Positions 25,439-33,999 are shown, numbered from the stretch's first letter. The stretch is 59,674 bases of DNA from Rubrobacter sp. (GCA_016781845.1 JADDPP010000104.1:1-59674); one strand, 5' to 3'. The notes: a model not told the origin generated them from the letters alone. A program made the numbers and translations.

Positions 25439-26467
25439 TCATGTACCCTCCTGCGCGGCGGAGGGTGGCAGGTCTACGCGCCGTGGCGGGGGCGGTGGGG
25501 GTAGACCTTCCTCGCGGAGCACCGGGGGGCGCGAAGGGTTGTTAGGGTTGCGCGCGGTCGTGGGGCGGACGTAGCGCATGCTAAGAAAGATTACCAGCGC
25601 GGAGAGTCCGAGGTAGATGACGGAGTAGACCAGCCACGGGCTTACGATGAAGTAGCCGTTGGGGTGGCCGGGTATACCTTCGCCCTCACCCAGGCGGAAC
25701 CAGAAGGTGCCTTCCCCGGTGTTCAGTGCTACCGCAGTCAGCCCGCCCGCCGTCAGGGGGCTCAGCGACACCAGAAGGAGCGCGAGGTATACGGCCCAAG
25801 TCTTTGGCGCGGCCTGATCCGGCGGTCCCTCGAAGAATATCCCGAGTGGGCCGCCAATGCCTATGATGCTGGAGATCAGGGCCACGAAGAGCGCCCCAAT
25901 GAGGCTCATCGCGACGACGATGTAGCTGAATAGGCTCGCCGTGGTCGTCGTTTTCATGACGGAGGAGAAGAAGAGGCTAACGGAAGCGTAGAAGACAGTT
26001 GCGACGATCAGAGTCCAGAAGCCGAGCAGTAGCTCCGTCAGCGTCAGCCCGCCGAAGAGCAGTGCGAGCACCTGCACCGGCAGCGCCACGAAGATCAGCA
26101 GCAGTACATACGAGATACCGGAGGCGAGCTTTCCGAGCACGAAGTCCCGCCCTCTAATGGGAGTGGTCATAACGAGGTCGAACGTCTGTCGCTCGCGCTC
26201 TCCAGCGATAGCGCCAGCGGTGAACGAGGGGGCAAGCGGCGCGATGAGCAGAAGCTCGACGAGGGTAACGCCGTAGAAGAGTATCTTGCCCAAGGGCGGG
26301 GGCGGGCCTCCCGCGTCGAACGGGTTGGGGTTGGCGATGGTCCTCGCAGTGAAACCGTAGATGACTACGACAAGGCAGGAGAGCAGGAGCAGGTACACGG
26401 TGAGCACGCCGAAGGCTCGTCCTCCCCGCATTCGGCTCCGAAGCTCTTTGGTAGCGATTGCCTGCAT
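25439..26467 (-). CDS. ABC-2 type transporter permease
   Basis: This 342-residue permease has six predicted helices, and the ABC-2 hallmark block AGAIAGERERQTFDLVMTTPI followed by FVLGKLASGISYVLLL. Such permeases work with one ATPase, here encoded by the gene directly upstream with two bases between stop and start. The C-terminal tail is Pro/Arg-rich (LPPPPPPRRVDLPP) and probably cytoplasmic; it is an unusual addition. The pair with the 796-residue exported protein upstream resembles GldA/GldF-type and other export systems, but the substrate is unknown. Confidence 0.88.
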   Translation of the reverse strand: MQAIATKELRSRMRGGRAFGVLTVYLLLLSCLVVVIYGFTARTIANPNPFDAGGPPPPLGKILFYGVTLVELLLIAPLAPSFTAGAIAGERERQTFDLVMTTPIRGRDFVLGKLASGISYVLLLIFVALPVQVLALLFGGLTLTELLLGFWTLIVATVFYASVSLFFSSVMKTTTTASLFSYIVVAMSLIGALFVALISSIIGIGGPLGIFFEGPPDQAAPKTWAVYLALLLVSLSPLTAGGLTAVALNTGEGTFWFRLGEGEGIPGHPNGYFIVSPWLVYSVIYLGLSALVIFLSMRYVRPTTARNPNNPSRPPVLREEGLPPPPPPRRVDLPPSAAQEGT

Positions 26468-26469
26468 CC

Positions 26470-27432
26470 TTACTGCACCTGGCCTTTCGTTATCTGCAGG
26501 AAGACATCCTCCAGGTCGCCCGACTCTTCAGCGAACGCACGCACAGGCACGCCGGAGCTCACAAGCTGAGTGAGCACCGCGGACTCATCCTGCACTTCCT
26601 CCGTGAGACCGAAGGCCAGCGCCGCGGGCTGCTCATCCGTCTCGGGCGCGGAGCCCTCGAAGCTGGCGTCCACCACGCCGGGGAAGCCGGAGAGCACCCG
26701 GTGGGCGGTGAGCGGCTTCGAGGATACGCGCATCCTGACCCGCTTGCGGACGCTGAGACGCCCAATCATCTCCTCAACTCGGCCCGAAGCGAGCAGCCTC
26801 CCGCGCTCAATGATGCCGATATGGGTGCAGACATCCGCCAGTTCCGCCAGGATGTGGGACGAGAGAATAATCGTCTTGCCCATCGTGCGCAGCTCCTTGA
26901 GGAGCTCACGCATCTCGACGCGGGCGCGGGGGTCGAGCCCGGAGGCCGGCTCATCGAGCACGAGGAGGGCGGGGTCGTGGACGAGGGTGCGCGCGAGGCA
27001 GAGCCGCTGCTTCATGCCGCGCGAGAGCGACTCGACGTACGCGTTCTTCTTCTCACCGAGGTCCACAAGCTCCAACAGCTCGTCCGTCAGTCCGGGACGC
27101 TTGCTCGCGGGCACGTCGTAGCAGCGGGCGAAGAAGTCCATGTACTCCCACACCTTCATGTCCTCGTACACGCCGAAGAAGTCGGGCATGTAGCCGATGC
27201 GGTTTCGAACGCGGTCGGGCTCGTCGCGCACGCTGTGACCGTCTATCCACGCCTCACCGGAAGAGGGCTGCAGCAGGGTGCAGATAATCCGTATGGAGGT
27301 GGTCTTGCCCGCGCCGTTCGGGCCGACGAAGCCGAAGATGCTGTTGCGCTCGACGCTGAGGTTCATCGAGTCGAGAGCTACAAGGTTGTCGTAGCGCTTT
27401 GTGAGCGCCTGCGTCTGGACGAGCGCATCCAT
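26470..27432 (-). CDS. ABC transporter ATP-binding protein
   Basis: A 320-residue ATPase partner of the ABC-2 permease. Walker A GPNGAGKT is at residues 37-44, the signature LSRGMKQRL at about 134, Walker B and D-loop LLVLDEPASGLDPRAR at about 155, and the switch histidine in IILSSHILAEL. The C-terminal 100 residues form the domain usual for ABC-2 exporters of the NatA/GldA/CcmA type, with a basic strand VRKRVRMRVSS. Its ATG directly abuts the TAG of the preceding gene, so the three proteins are made together. Function: ATP-driven export or membrane-protein extrusion; substrate unknown. Confidence 0.9.
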   Translation of the reverse strand: MDALVQTQALTKRYDNLVALDSMNLSVERNSIFGFVGPNGAGKTTSIRIICTLLQPSSGEAWIDGHSVRDEPDRVRNRIGYMPDFFGVYEDMKVWEYMDFFARCYDVPASKRPGLTDELLELVDLGEKKNAYVESLSRGMKQRLCLARTLVHDPALLVLDEPASGLDPRARVEMRELLKELRTMGKTIILSSHILAELADVCTHIGIIERGRLLASGRVEEMIGRLSVRKRVRMRVSSKPLTAHRVLSGFPGVVDASFEGSAPETDEQPAALAFGLTEEVQDESAVLTQLVSSGVPVRAFAEESGDLEDVFLQITKGQVQ

Positions 27433-29823
27433 CTATTGCTTCCTTCCTATGACCTTGAGCCGGAGCCATTCGGGCGGACCTGCAGGGTGACCGCTGAGTC
27501 GCATCGTTATCGTGCCGTCCTCGTCTACGAACCGGGCGGCTTTCTCCACCTTGATCGGCGCACCATCCGGCGAGGATTTGGGGGTAACGTCCGTCCACCC
27601 TCCGGTTCCCGGTTCCCGCACCTCGACCTTCCTCACGCTTCTGAAGAAGTCCTGAGGCATTCCGGGCATCGGCATCGCCACACCTTCCTCCCCCACAACG
27701 TTGCCCTGGTCGTCGAAGATGGGTTGGCCGAAGCCTTCGTCGGGTCCGGACTGCCTCACGGTCAGACTGATGCTGTCGGGGGTGACGCCCTGCGGCATGT
27801 GGAATCTCAACTCCGCCTGGTCTGTCTCGTCGAAGCCGGCCATCCTCTGCGCCTGAAGCTCAAGCTCAACAGGGCCGGGCTTCAGCTCGTAGCTGCTGTG
27901 CAGGATGGTGAGGCGGTCGCTGATTGACTGCGCGCGAGCGTCGAGCACGCTGACGGGAGCGCCGGGCTGCTTCTGCCACGCGAGCACGAGCACGTCGGTC
28001 GGGGCGAGTCCGACTGGTCGTTCGCCCCCAGGGGCCACCCCGGGTCCTGGGCCTTCGATTCCTCCGCCCATCAACCGGTCGTAAACTCCCAGCACGATTT
28101 GCTGCCGATCCCAGTCCTTCGGTGGACCAGAGCCTTCCCATCCGTGCGACAGGGACGGTGTACTGCGGTCCAGAGGGCCTGACTCACCGGGCCGAAGCGG
28201 ACCGACCTCATGCACCCCTGACTGGTCAATGAAGTACATATTGTCCAGCGGAGCGCCGGAAACGTTCCTGACCTGTCCGGAGAAGCCTGTGCCGTTGCCG
28301 GTGACCGTCGCCTCGATAACGGGGGCCTGGCCCGCCGACACGCTCTGCGCGGAGAAATTGCGCAAGGAGTACACGTCCGCTTGCAGGTCCTGGAGCACAG
28401 GCCGCTCGCCTGCCTGCACCGTGAAGAGCGGCCCGGAGTTGCTCCCAGGGCTGGGGCCCGGACCGCCCATAGGACCGTCGAACTCTGGGTTGGGTCCCCT
28501 CACCGAGAGGCCTGGAGCGAGCGCGAGGTCGTAGCTGCGCCTGCTGGGGCTGAAGAGGGTCGCGTAAGTGGTTACTCGCTGTGCCGTCGCCGAAGGGTAG
28601 ACATCAACAACCTCGAGGGTGCGGAGGGTAACGCCGTTCCCCCGTACGAGGAAGTTCGCGCCGTACGCTATGCCGCTGAACAGCAGCGTTATGGCGGGTA
28701 CCAGCACCCAGGCAAGCTCCCGCCGGTCCCGGCGCTTGAGGATGAAGTAGAGCAGGGGGCCGATAACGAGCGAGTACACCAGGAGGAACGCGGCAACGAG
28801 GATCGTGGGGGGCAGCTGCGCGCCCGCGATGTTGCTGAGGAACCGATTGACTGTCCAGCTGTCCAGCGGCCTGCCCACGGCGTTGTTACCCACGGAACCC
28901 GAAAGGTTGCGTAGAAGCTGCGGCGTGCCGGGCCAGCCCCGGAAGGGCTGGGCGGTAGGGCTCCAGGCCAGCCAGCTGACGCTCCCCTGTCCGGAGCTCC
29001 GGGTTACGACCAGCGGGCCCTGCGGGGAGGACGCGCCTACAGTCGCGCCCTGTAGCGGGGTAGCCTGGGTGATTACGCCGCCCCTGGGCGCGACCTGCCC
29101 GCCGGAGAGCTGTGCCAGCGCCTCGAGGTCACCTGCGTTCTGTTGGCCGCCGAGTGAGACGGGCATCAGCGAGGAGAGGCCAGCGGCGTTGCGCGCTGCG
29201 TCCGCACCTCCGGCGATGATGAGCTGGCCTCCGAGGTTCACCCAGGCCGCGAGGGCTTTGGTCTGCGCCTGGGACAGGCGGCTGGTGTCCGCGCCGTCCA
29301 CTATCACGCTTGCGAGTGGAAGTAGCGCGTCGGCGCGCTCCGGCAGGCTCTCCGGCCTCAGCAGGGCAACCGATGCCTCGACGGGGCCGGTTCGGTTCGA
29401 GAGGGCAGCGTACGCGCTCGTGTCGGCGGCGAGCACGCCGTACAGAAGGTCGTCGTTGTCCAGGCGCGCGAGCTTGTCCTCACCCTTTCCTACAACTGCG
29501 TTGCCGTCCAGCACGCGCACCTCCGCCCTCGTGGCGAGGCCGTCGTACTGTGGAAAGAGGGTTATGACCTTCGAGCTGTTCTGGGGCAGGTCCAGCTCCT
29601 GGAAGTGGAGAATCCGTCCCCCCTGCGATGGCGCTTCCAGCTCGACCCTCGCTCGGACGCTGTTTCCAGGGTTGGTGAGCCGTACGCGAACAGGAGTGGG
29701 ACCGGCGCCCGAGTAGAGGCCGTCGTATCCGGCGTCCACCTCCACGAGTACTCCTCCCTGGGCGCTGGCTGGTGAGGCCAGGAGGAGCAAGATGAGCGCG
29801 ACGAGGGTACAGGCAGTCTTCAA
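27433..29823 (-). CDS. Large exported membrane protein, first gene of the ABC/MoxR operon
   Basis: A 796-residue protein with a signal peptide (LVALILLLLASPASA, residues 7-21), an Ig-like start (VRVRLTNPGNSVRARVELEA), a Rossmann/GATase-like middle (LAAWVNLGGQLIIAGGADAARN, about 205-225), two helices at about 340-390 (LVYSLVIGPLLYFILKRRDR), and a C-terminal extracytoplasmic beta-rich half with Gly/Pro-rich linkers. The pattern resembles the GATase-like membrane proteins found with ABC-2 exporters in several phyla. The start is TTG at 29823 with GAGGAAG about six bases upstream. It opens the 13.5-kb minus-strand operon. Bases 29824-30123 upstream hold no gene; a TATAAA sequence lies there. Confidence 0.75.
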   Translation of the reverse strand: MKTACTLVALILLLLASPASAQGGVLVEVDAGYDGLYSGAGPTPVRVRLTNPGNSVRARVELEAPSQGGRILHFQELDLPQNSSKVITLFPQYDGLATRAEVRVLDGNAVVGKGEDKLARLDNDDLLYGVLAADTSAYAALSNRTGPVEASVALLRPESLPERADALLPLASVIVDGADTSRLSQAQTKALAAWVNLGGQLIIAGGADAARNAAGLSSLMPVSLGGQQNAGDLEALAQLSGGQVAPRGGVITQATPLQGATVGASSPQGPLVVTRSSGQGSVSWLAWSPTAQPFRGWPGTPQLLRNLSGSVGNNAVGRPLDSWTVNRFLSNIAGAQLPPTILVAAFLLVYSLVIGPLLYFILKRRDRRELAWVLVPAITLLFSGIAYGANFLVRGNGVTLRTLEVVDVYPSATAQRVTTYATLFSPSRRSYDLALAPGLSVRGPNPEFDGPMGGPGPSPGSNSGPLFTVQAGERPVLQDLQADVYSLRNFSAQSVSAGQAPVIEATVTGNGTGFSGQVRNVSGAPLDNMYFIDQSGVHEVGPLRPGESGPLDRSTPSLSHGWEGSGPPKDWDRQQIVLGVYDRLMGGGIEGPGPGVAPGGERPVGLAPTDVLVLAWQKQPGAPVSVLDARAQSISDRLTILHSSYELKPGPVELELQAQRMAGFDETDQAELRFHMPQGVTPDSISLTVRQSGPDEGFGQPIFDDQGNVVGEEGVAMPMPGMPQDFFRSVRKVEVREPGTGGWTDVTPKSSPDGAPIKVEKAARFVDEDGTITMRLSGHPAGPPEWLRLKVIGRKQ

Positions 29824-30123
29824 GTGGGCTTCCTCTCTAGGAATACTATCATCGCCTGCCTTTATAACGCCCGGCGAGGCGCGCAGGTTTCAGCGCGGCT
29901 GGGCTGGCTGCAGTATATCAGAGGGCAGGTGCGAACCTTTCTGGCTGAACGTTCCACCATATTAGTTGCTTCCGGTCGCAGAAAGGTTCACCAGTGTGCA
30001 CGGTTTCTAACGATATGCTGACGCTCGCAGGTGAGTGTCCCTGCTGTCGGCCCCCGGATTGCGGTGACAGGCAGCGCATAGGACGAGTCAGACTTCGTAA
30101 CGGTCATAGAGTTGGAGGGACAG

Positions 30124-31134
30124 ATGGTACATGTTGCGCTGGTGGGGTGTGCGCACATCCACACGCCGGGGTTCATCAAGCGGCTGCAGGCGAGGCCGGA
30201 CGTGCGCGTGAAGAGCGTCTGGGACCACGACCGGGCGCGGGCGGAGAAGCGCGCCACTGAGCTGGGTGCTGAAGTCGCGCCGGAGCCGCAGGCTGTCTGG
30301 GAGGACGGGGAAGTCGCTGCCGTTATTATCTGCTCCGAGACGGAGCGCCACGGGGAGCTTGTGACCGCGGGCGCGGCGGCTGGGAAGCACCTGTTCGTGG
30401 AGAAGCCGCTTGGGATGAAGGCGGCGGATGCGTACGAGATGGCGGAGGCGATAGAGCGGGCGGGAGTGCTGTTCCAGACGGGATACTTCATGCGCGGCAA
30501 CGCGGTGAATCGCTTCCTGAAGGAGGAGATTGAGCGGGGCGCCTTCGGCGTCATTACCCGCATTCGCGCGTCTGTCGTTCACGCGGGCTCGCTCCGCGGG
30601 TGGTTCGACACGGAGTGGCGCTGGATGGCCGACCCCGCGCAGGCGGGCCTCGGAGGCTTCGGGGACCTCGGAACACACGCGCTCGACCTCCTCCTGTGGA
30701 TGTCGGGCGAGCCGGAGGTAGAGAGCGCGACCGCAAGCATCGGCTCGGCAACGGGGCGGTATGGGGACGTGGACGAGTATGGCGAGGGCATGCTCCGATA
30801 CGCGGGGAGTACCGTGGCCACGCTTGCCGCGGGCTGGGTGGACCTGGCGAACCCCGTGCAGACGCTCGTGGCCGGCACAAAGGCGCACGCCCTGGTGCTG
30901 AATGGGAAGCTGTACCTGAAGAGCGATGATATCGAGGGGGCGACCGGTGAGGAACCCTGGACCCAGCTCCCTGAGCAGTTGCCCCATGCGTTCGAGCTGT
31001 TCCTGGATGCAGTCTCAGGCAAGGAGGGCGTGCCGCTCGTGACCCCGCGCGAGGCCGCTGTGCGGAGCGCTGTCATGGAGGCTATGTACGAGGGCGCGGC
31101 GCGGCGGGAGTGGGTGAGTCCACGGGTGCGGTAG
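30124..31134 (+). CDS. Gfo/Idh/MocA family oxidoreductase
   Basis: A 336-residue NAD(P)-dependent sugar-type dehydrogenase. The N-terminal Rossmann fold is VHVALVGCAHIHTPGFI (an altered glycine motif, GCAHIH in place of the common GxGxxG), and the family block EKPLGMKAADAYEMAEA contains the conserved EKP lysine. The C-terminal substrate domain has WMADPAQAGLGGFGDLGTHALDL, with the usual histidine. The ATG at 30124 has GGAGGG five bases upstream and is preferred to the TTG four codons earlier. The substrate, probably a sugar or inositol derivative, cannot be read from sequence. It stands alone between the divergent ABC operon and a repeat element. Confidence 0.88.
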   Translation: MVHVALVGCAHIHTPGFIKRLQARPDVRVKSVWDHDRARAEKRATELGAEVAPEPQAVWEDGEVAAVIICSETERHGELVTAGAAAGKHLFVEKPLGMKAADAYEMAEAIERAGVLFQTGYFMRGNAVNRFLKEEIERGAFGVITRIRASVVHAGSLRGWFDTEWRWMADPAQAGLGGFGDLGTHALDLLLWMSGEPEVESATASIGSATGRYGDVDEYGEGMLRYAGSTVATLAAGWVDLANPVQTLVAGTKAHALVLNGKLYLKSDDIEGATGEEPWTQLPEQLPHAFELFLDAVSGKEGVPLVTPREAAVRSAVMEAMYEGAARREWVSPRVR

Positions 31135-31196
31135 TGCGGGCACGCTCACCGCATAGCACGCGAAGGGGCAGAGAGAGCAAGGGACGGCGAGACAAC

Positions 31197-31277
31197 CGTA
31201 GAGACGTTGCACGCAACGTCTGCGCGGCGTCCGCGCAAACTGTCCACGTCCACGAATAGCGACCTTGAAATAACCCT
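31197..31277 (+). repeat. MITE-related repeat, copy B
   Basis: The 26-base core CGTAGAGACGTTGCACGCAA-CGTCTG (31197-31222) is identical to the core inside the MITE at 4179-4329. GACCTTGAAATAACCCT (31261-31277) corresponds to its right inverted end. I could not find a matching left end or target duplication, so this copy looks truncated. It lies between the convergent oxidoreductase and DUF503 genes. Confidence 0.7.
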
Positions 31278-31297
31278 GCGAGCCCCTGGAACGCGCA

Positions 31298-31594
31298 TCA
31301 GAGGTCTATGAGCTCGGTGTACGCTTCGAGGAGCTCGACGGGGAAGTGGTAGCCCTCGGTGAAGGCGACTACCTTGGAGAGAACTTCCTCCGCGTGGCGG
31401 GAATCGCTGGCGGCCAGGGTCACGAGGATCTCCGTGACCTGCCACTTATCCTGGTCGCCCGTCTCAGCCACGGAGACATTGTAGGTGTTGCGCAGGCGCG
31501 CCTGCAGGGAGCGGATAACCTGGCGCTTGTCCTTGAGGGACTGGCTCTCGGGCAGGCGCAGCGTGAGGCGGCAGGCGCCGATTATGGCTGGCAT
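31298..31594 (-). CDS. DUF503 family protein (YlxP-like)
   Basis: A 98-residue protein that matches DUF503 along its full length: CRLTLRLPESQSLKDKR then VIRSLQARLRNTYNVSVAE, with a C-terminal helix ending AYTELIDL. The fold is a small ferredoxin-like domain. Family members are often near ribosome-associated factors such as rbfA in Firmicutes, but the function is unproved and no such neighbour is here. It lacks a clear Shine-Dalgarno. Bases 31595-31732 before the Clp-N gene contain no other gene. Confidence 0.85.
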   Translation of the reverse strand: MPAIIGACRLTLRLPESQSLKDKRQVIRSLQARLRNTYNVSVAETGDQDKWQVTEILVTLAASDSRHAEEVLSKVVAFTEGYHFPVELLEAYTELIDL

Positions 31595-31732
31595 CGCAGG
31601 CTTGTTGGGAGCGGTCCCGTCCCGGCCGGTCGTCGTGTGTGCATCACGTGTAGTGTATCCGACGCGGTGGTGCGGGCGCGATACGTCACTGCGCGACAGA
31701 GATTGGGGCGTCGTGAATAGCCCCTCTCCTTG

Positions 31733-32524
31733 TCAGGCGTCATCCTCTTCTTGAGCGGCCTGGTCGTCGAGAAGCCGCAGCAACCGGTACTCCTGGGCCC
31801 TCCAGTTCGTCGCCGCCTCGTCATCTCCGGCATCGAGGGCTGCCTGCGTCCACAGACGCACACTCGCAAGCTGCTCGTGTAGCAGACGCTCCCTGTCCGT
31901 ACCGTAATCAGTCGGGTCTCGACGGCTGTACGCACTGCTCTGGTTGATGATCTGGATAACACGGGCGCGCACCGCCTCCAGGCGTATACCCAAGCTCTCG
32001 AGCACCCCAGCGCCGATGCCCTCCCCCTCTCGCACGAGTCCTAGCAGTAGATGCTCCGTACCCAGGTAGTGGTGGTTCTGTCGCCTCGCCTCGTCGAAGG
32101 CCAGTTCTATTACGCGCCTTGCACGCGGTGTGAGCCCTATCTCGCCCTGAGGCGCACCCTCTCCAAGTCCTATGATGAACTCTACGGCGCTGCGTGCCTT
32201 CGGCAGGTCTACTCTCATATCACTCAGGACTCGCGCCGCTACGCCGTCTCCCTCGCGGATGAGACCCAGCAGCAGGTGCTCCGTGCCTATGTAGTTGTGG
32301 TTGAAGCGCGCCGCTTCCTCGTGCGCGAGGCTCAACACCCTGCGAGCGCGCTCCGTGAACTTGTCGAATCGTTCGTTGGGGCTATCACTCAAGAGATGCT
32401 CCCTACCACGCATCCAGCCCCGTCGTGTTCGCCACCGCCACGGCAGCACGCGCCGCAGGAGACGGGCCGGAGCCGTAACCATTAGCCGGATCAGATTTAT
32501 CCAGGGGGTGCCCGATGTCTCCAT
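31733..32524 (-). CDS. Clp N-domain protein without AAA+ domains
   Basis: About 263 residues. After a hydrophobic/basic N-terminal segment (LIRLMVTAPARLLRRVLPWRW) come two Clp R repeats: FTERARRVLSLAHEEA then HNYIGTEHLLLGLIREGDG, and LTPRARRVIELAFDEA then HHYLGTEHLLLGLVREGEG. These form the substrate/adaptor-binding domain of ClpC. The C-terminal part (RERLLHEQLASVRLWTQAALD) is a helical UVR-like segment. There is no ATPase domain, so it cannot unfold proteins alone; it may compete with or adapt for ClpC. I use the ATG at 32524, which has GGGAGGG four bases upstream, rather than the ORF start at 32641. Confidence 0.83.
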   Translation of the reverse strand: METSGTPWINLIRLMVTAPARLLRRVLPWRWRTRRGWMRGREHLLSDSPNERFDKFTERARRVLSLAHEEAARFNHNYIGTEHLLLGLIREGDGVAARVLSDMRVDLPKARSAVEFIIGLGEGAPQGEIGLTPRARRVIELAFDEARRQNHHYLGTEHLLLGLVREGEGIGAGVLESLGIRLEAVRARVIQIINQSSAYSRRDPTDYGTDRERLLHEQLASVRLWTQAALDAGDDEAATNWRAQEYRLLRLLDDQAAQEEDDA

Positions 32525-32675
32525 TCGGCCCTCCCTCTCTTCACGCGTCTCAAGCGCGGTTCCTGGCCGCATCGGGCGCGGTCGTGAACTAAACGCAGGA
32601 CCGAGGCTTGAAGTCACTGAGCCGAACCGCCGATGTGACACCGGGGGCGGTCATTATACAGCACGGGTGCGGGAG

Positions 32676-33491
32676 TCAGTCGGGAAGGTACGAGGCCCAG
32701 CCGACGTACGAGAGGTCGGAGTAGATGGGATCTACGGAGATGCCCTTCTTGCTCATCCGGGCGCTGAGGTATCGGGAATCACCGAGGTAGATGCCGACGT
32801 GATCTATGTAGTCATGGTGCGGCTGCTGGAAGAAAACGAGGTCCCCCGGTCGCGCGCCATCGAGCGCGCCCTGGGTCTTTCGTGGGGCCATCGTGAACTG
32901 GTCGTCCGCGTCCCTCGGTATGCACAGTCCCGCGCGCTGGTACGTGCGGTACGTAAGGCCGGAGCAGTCGGGACCGGCTGCACTGCTGGTTCCGCCCCAG
33001 ACGTACGGCTGGTGCTTCCATATCCCAAGAACGCGCAGGATGGTGTCTCGACCGGCTGTCGGGAGGGGCCACCGAGCGACATCGGCTGCCCACACGTGGC
33101 CCTCGCCGCAGGATGGCAGCCGAATGGGTACCGTATCGGAGTCGGGGCCGTGCTCAGGGAGCAGTGAGCCGATTGGGAGCTCCGCGACGATGCGGCCGGT
33201 TCCGTCGCGCACCGGCGCGCGCTCGACAACGGTCTGCCAGCAGGGAAGCTCGTCCGATTCGCGCAAGGCGTCCTCCGGCAGCCACCCGGGATAGCCCACA
33301 GGATGCAGGCGGGTGGGTTGCAGCGGGAGCGAGACGTGTGCCCAGCCGCCCGACATCTCGAGAACCTGCACGGGCTCGCCCAGAACCGCCTCCGTGACCC
33401 GCGTGGAGGCCGCTGTTGGCTGCTCTCGTAGAGCGACGGAGACTGCGGCTATTCGGTGCCGCGAGTCCGTGAAGGCGCGAGTGTTGTCCAT
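32676..33491 (-). CDS. NlpC/P60 peptidase with SH3-like domains
   Basis: A 271-residue C40 peptidase resembling the YkfC gamma-glutamyl dipeptidyl-peptidases. Two SH3-like domains come first (AVLGEPVQVLEMSGGWAHV, then GYPGWLPEDAL), then the NlpC/P60 domain with Cys176 in PDCSGLTYRT, His231 in IDHVGIYLGD, and the usual YVWGGTS. There is no signal peptide, suggesting a cytoplasmic enzyme that trims recycled muropeptides rather than a wall hydrolase. The start is the ATG at 33491; a TGTTATAAT extended -10 lies nine bases before it, so the mRNA should be leaderless and the 16 upstream codons of the ORF are not translated. Confidence 0.86.
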   Translation of the reverse strand: MDNTRAFTDSRHRIAAVSVALREQPTAASTRVTEAVLGEPVQVLEMSGGWAHVSLPLQPTRLHPVGYPGWLPEDALRESDELPCWQTVVERAPVRDGTGRIVAELPIGSLLPEHGPDSDTVPIRLPSCGEGHVWAADVARWPLPTAGRDTILRVLGIWKHQPYVWGGTSSAAGPDCSGLTYRTYQRAGLCIPRDADDQFTMAPRKTQGALDGARPGDLVFFQQPHHDYIDHVGIYLGDSRYLSARMSKKGISVDPIYSDLSYVGWASYLPD

Positions 33492-33500
33492 TGCGGCCTG

Positions 33501-33509
33501 ATTATAACA
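33501..33509 (-). promoter_or_regulatory. Extended -10 promoter of the NlpC/P60 gene
   Basis: On the minus strand TGTTATAAT (TG-N-TATAAT) ends nine bases before the ATG at 33491, giving a predicted leader of zero to about three bases. No recognisable -35 box is present, as is usual for extended -10 promoters. There is no Shine-Dalgarno before this ATG. Confidence 0.6.
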
Positions 33510-33539
33510 GCTCACCGAGGTTTGCCGGGATATGAGCAA

Positions 33540-33565
33540 GGGCGGGGCGCAGTCGCGCCCCGCCC
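33540..33565 (-). terminator. Strong GC hairpin after the 88-residue hypothetical gene
   Basis: GGGCGGGGCGC (33540-33550), loop AGTC, and GCGCCCCGCCC (33555-33565) make a perfect 11-bp stem. It lies 33 bases past the stop of the minus-strand gene at 33599. The bases that follow on the minus strand (TTGCTCAT) are only weakly T-rich, so termination is likely but not certain. Confidence 0.6.
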
Positions 33566-33598
33566 TGCCACGGTCTCCGTAGGCTGTGACTGAGCCGC

Positions 33599-33865
33599 CT
33601 ACTGATCTACGGATATAACCTGCTTGGCGTCCTCGCCAACGCCCACAAACTCGCAGTCGAGCAGGGTGAAGAAAATGGCGCGCCGCAGGAGGCGAACCTG
33701 GTCCTCATCCAGATGGCCGAGGTCGGCCTGCTTGTTAAGGTCGTACAGCCTGTGCAACCTGTCCAAGTAGAATAGCTGCCACCGGTTGTACGTCCTGATG
33801 GAGCCCTGCGTGCGGTCTTCGTTCGGCTGCGTCTGGTCGCGCTCTTCGGCGTTGCGGCTGGTCAT
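33599..33865 (-). CDS. Small hypothetical protein
   Basis: An 88-residue soluble protein I do not recognise. The body reads as a helical domain (NRWQLFYLDRLHRLYDLNKQ, then VRLLRRAIFFTLLDCEFVGVG) after a polar, charged N-terminus. It is likely real: it has an extended -10 promoter upstream (TGCTATAAT), GGAAG five bases before the ATG at 33865, and a strong hairpin after its stop. A TTG start four codons earlier is possible. It is divergent from the DUF1015 gene. Confidence 0.65.
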   Translation of the reverse strand: MTSRNAEERDQTQPNEDRTQGSIRTYNRWQLFYLDRLHRLYDLNKQADLGHLDEDQVRLLRRAIFFTLLDCEFVGVGEDAKQVISVDQ

Positions 33866-33912
33866 AGCATCTTCCAATCTAAGGAACTGGGTGTCATCTT
33901 TTTGCTACTGCC

Positions 33913-33921
33913 ATTATAGCA
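33913..33921 (-). promoter_or_regulatory. Extended -10 promoter of the small hypothetical gene
   Basis: TGCTATAAT on the minus strand is a perfect extended -10 element, about 48 bases before the ATG at 33865. It leaves room for a short leader with the GGAAG ribosome binding site. Confidence 0.6.
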
Positions 33922-33969
33922 GTGGCACGAACCATACCACGCTGCATATCGAGGTGTGTGACCCTTTTC

Positions 33970-33999
33970 TGGACACCCCGGAGCCGCGAACACTACAAT
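33970..33999 (+). promoter_or_regulatory. Promoter of the DUF1015 / his gene run
   Basis: TGGACA (33970-33975), an 18-base spacer, and TACAAT (33994-33999) form a good sigma-70-type promoter. Transcription would start near 34006, about 39 bases before the TTG start at 34045. The same TGGACA-18-TAnnnT layout precedes hemW and mutS2. It may also drive the his genes downstream. Confidence 0.6.

Noticed and set aside
26458-27927. 489-codon plus-strand ORF
   Set aside because: Antisense to the ABC ATPase and the 796-residue exported protein.
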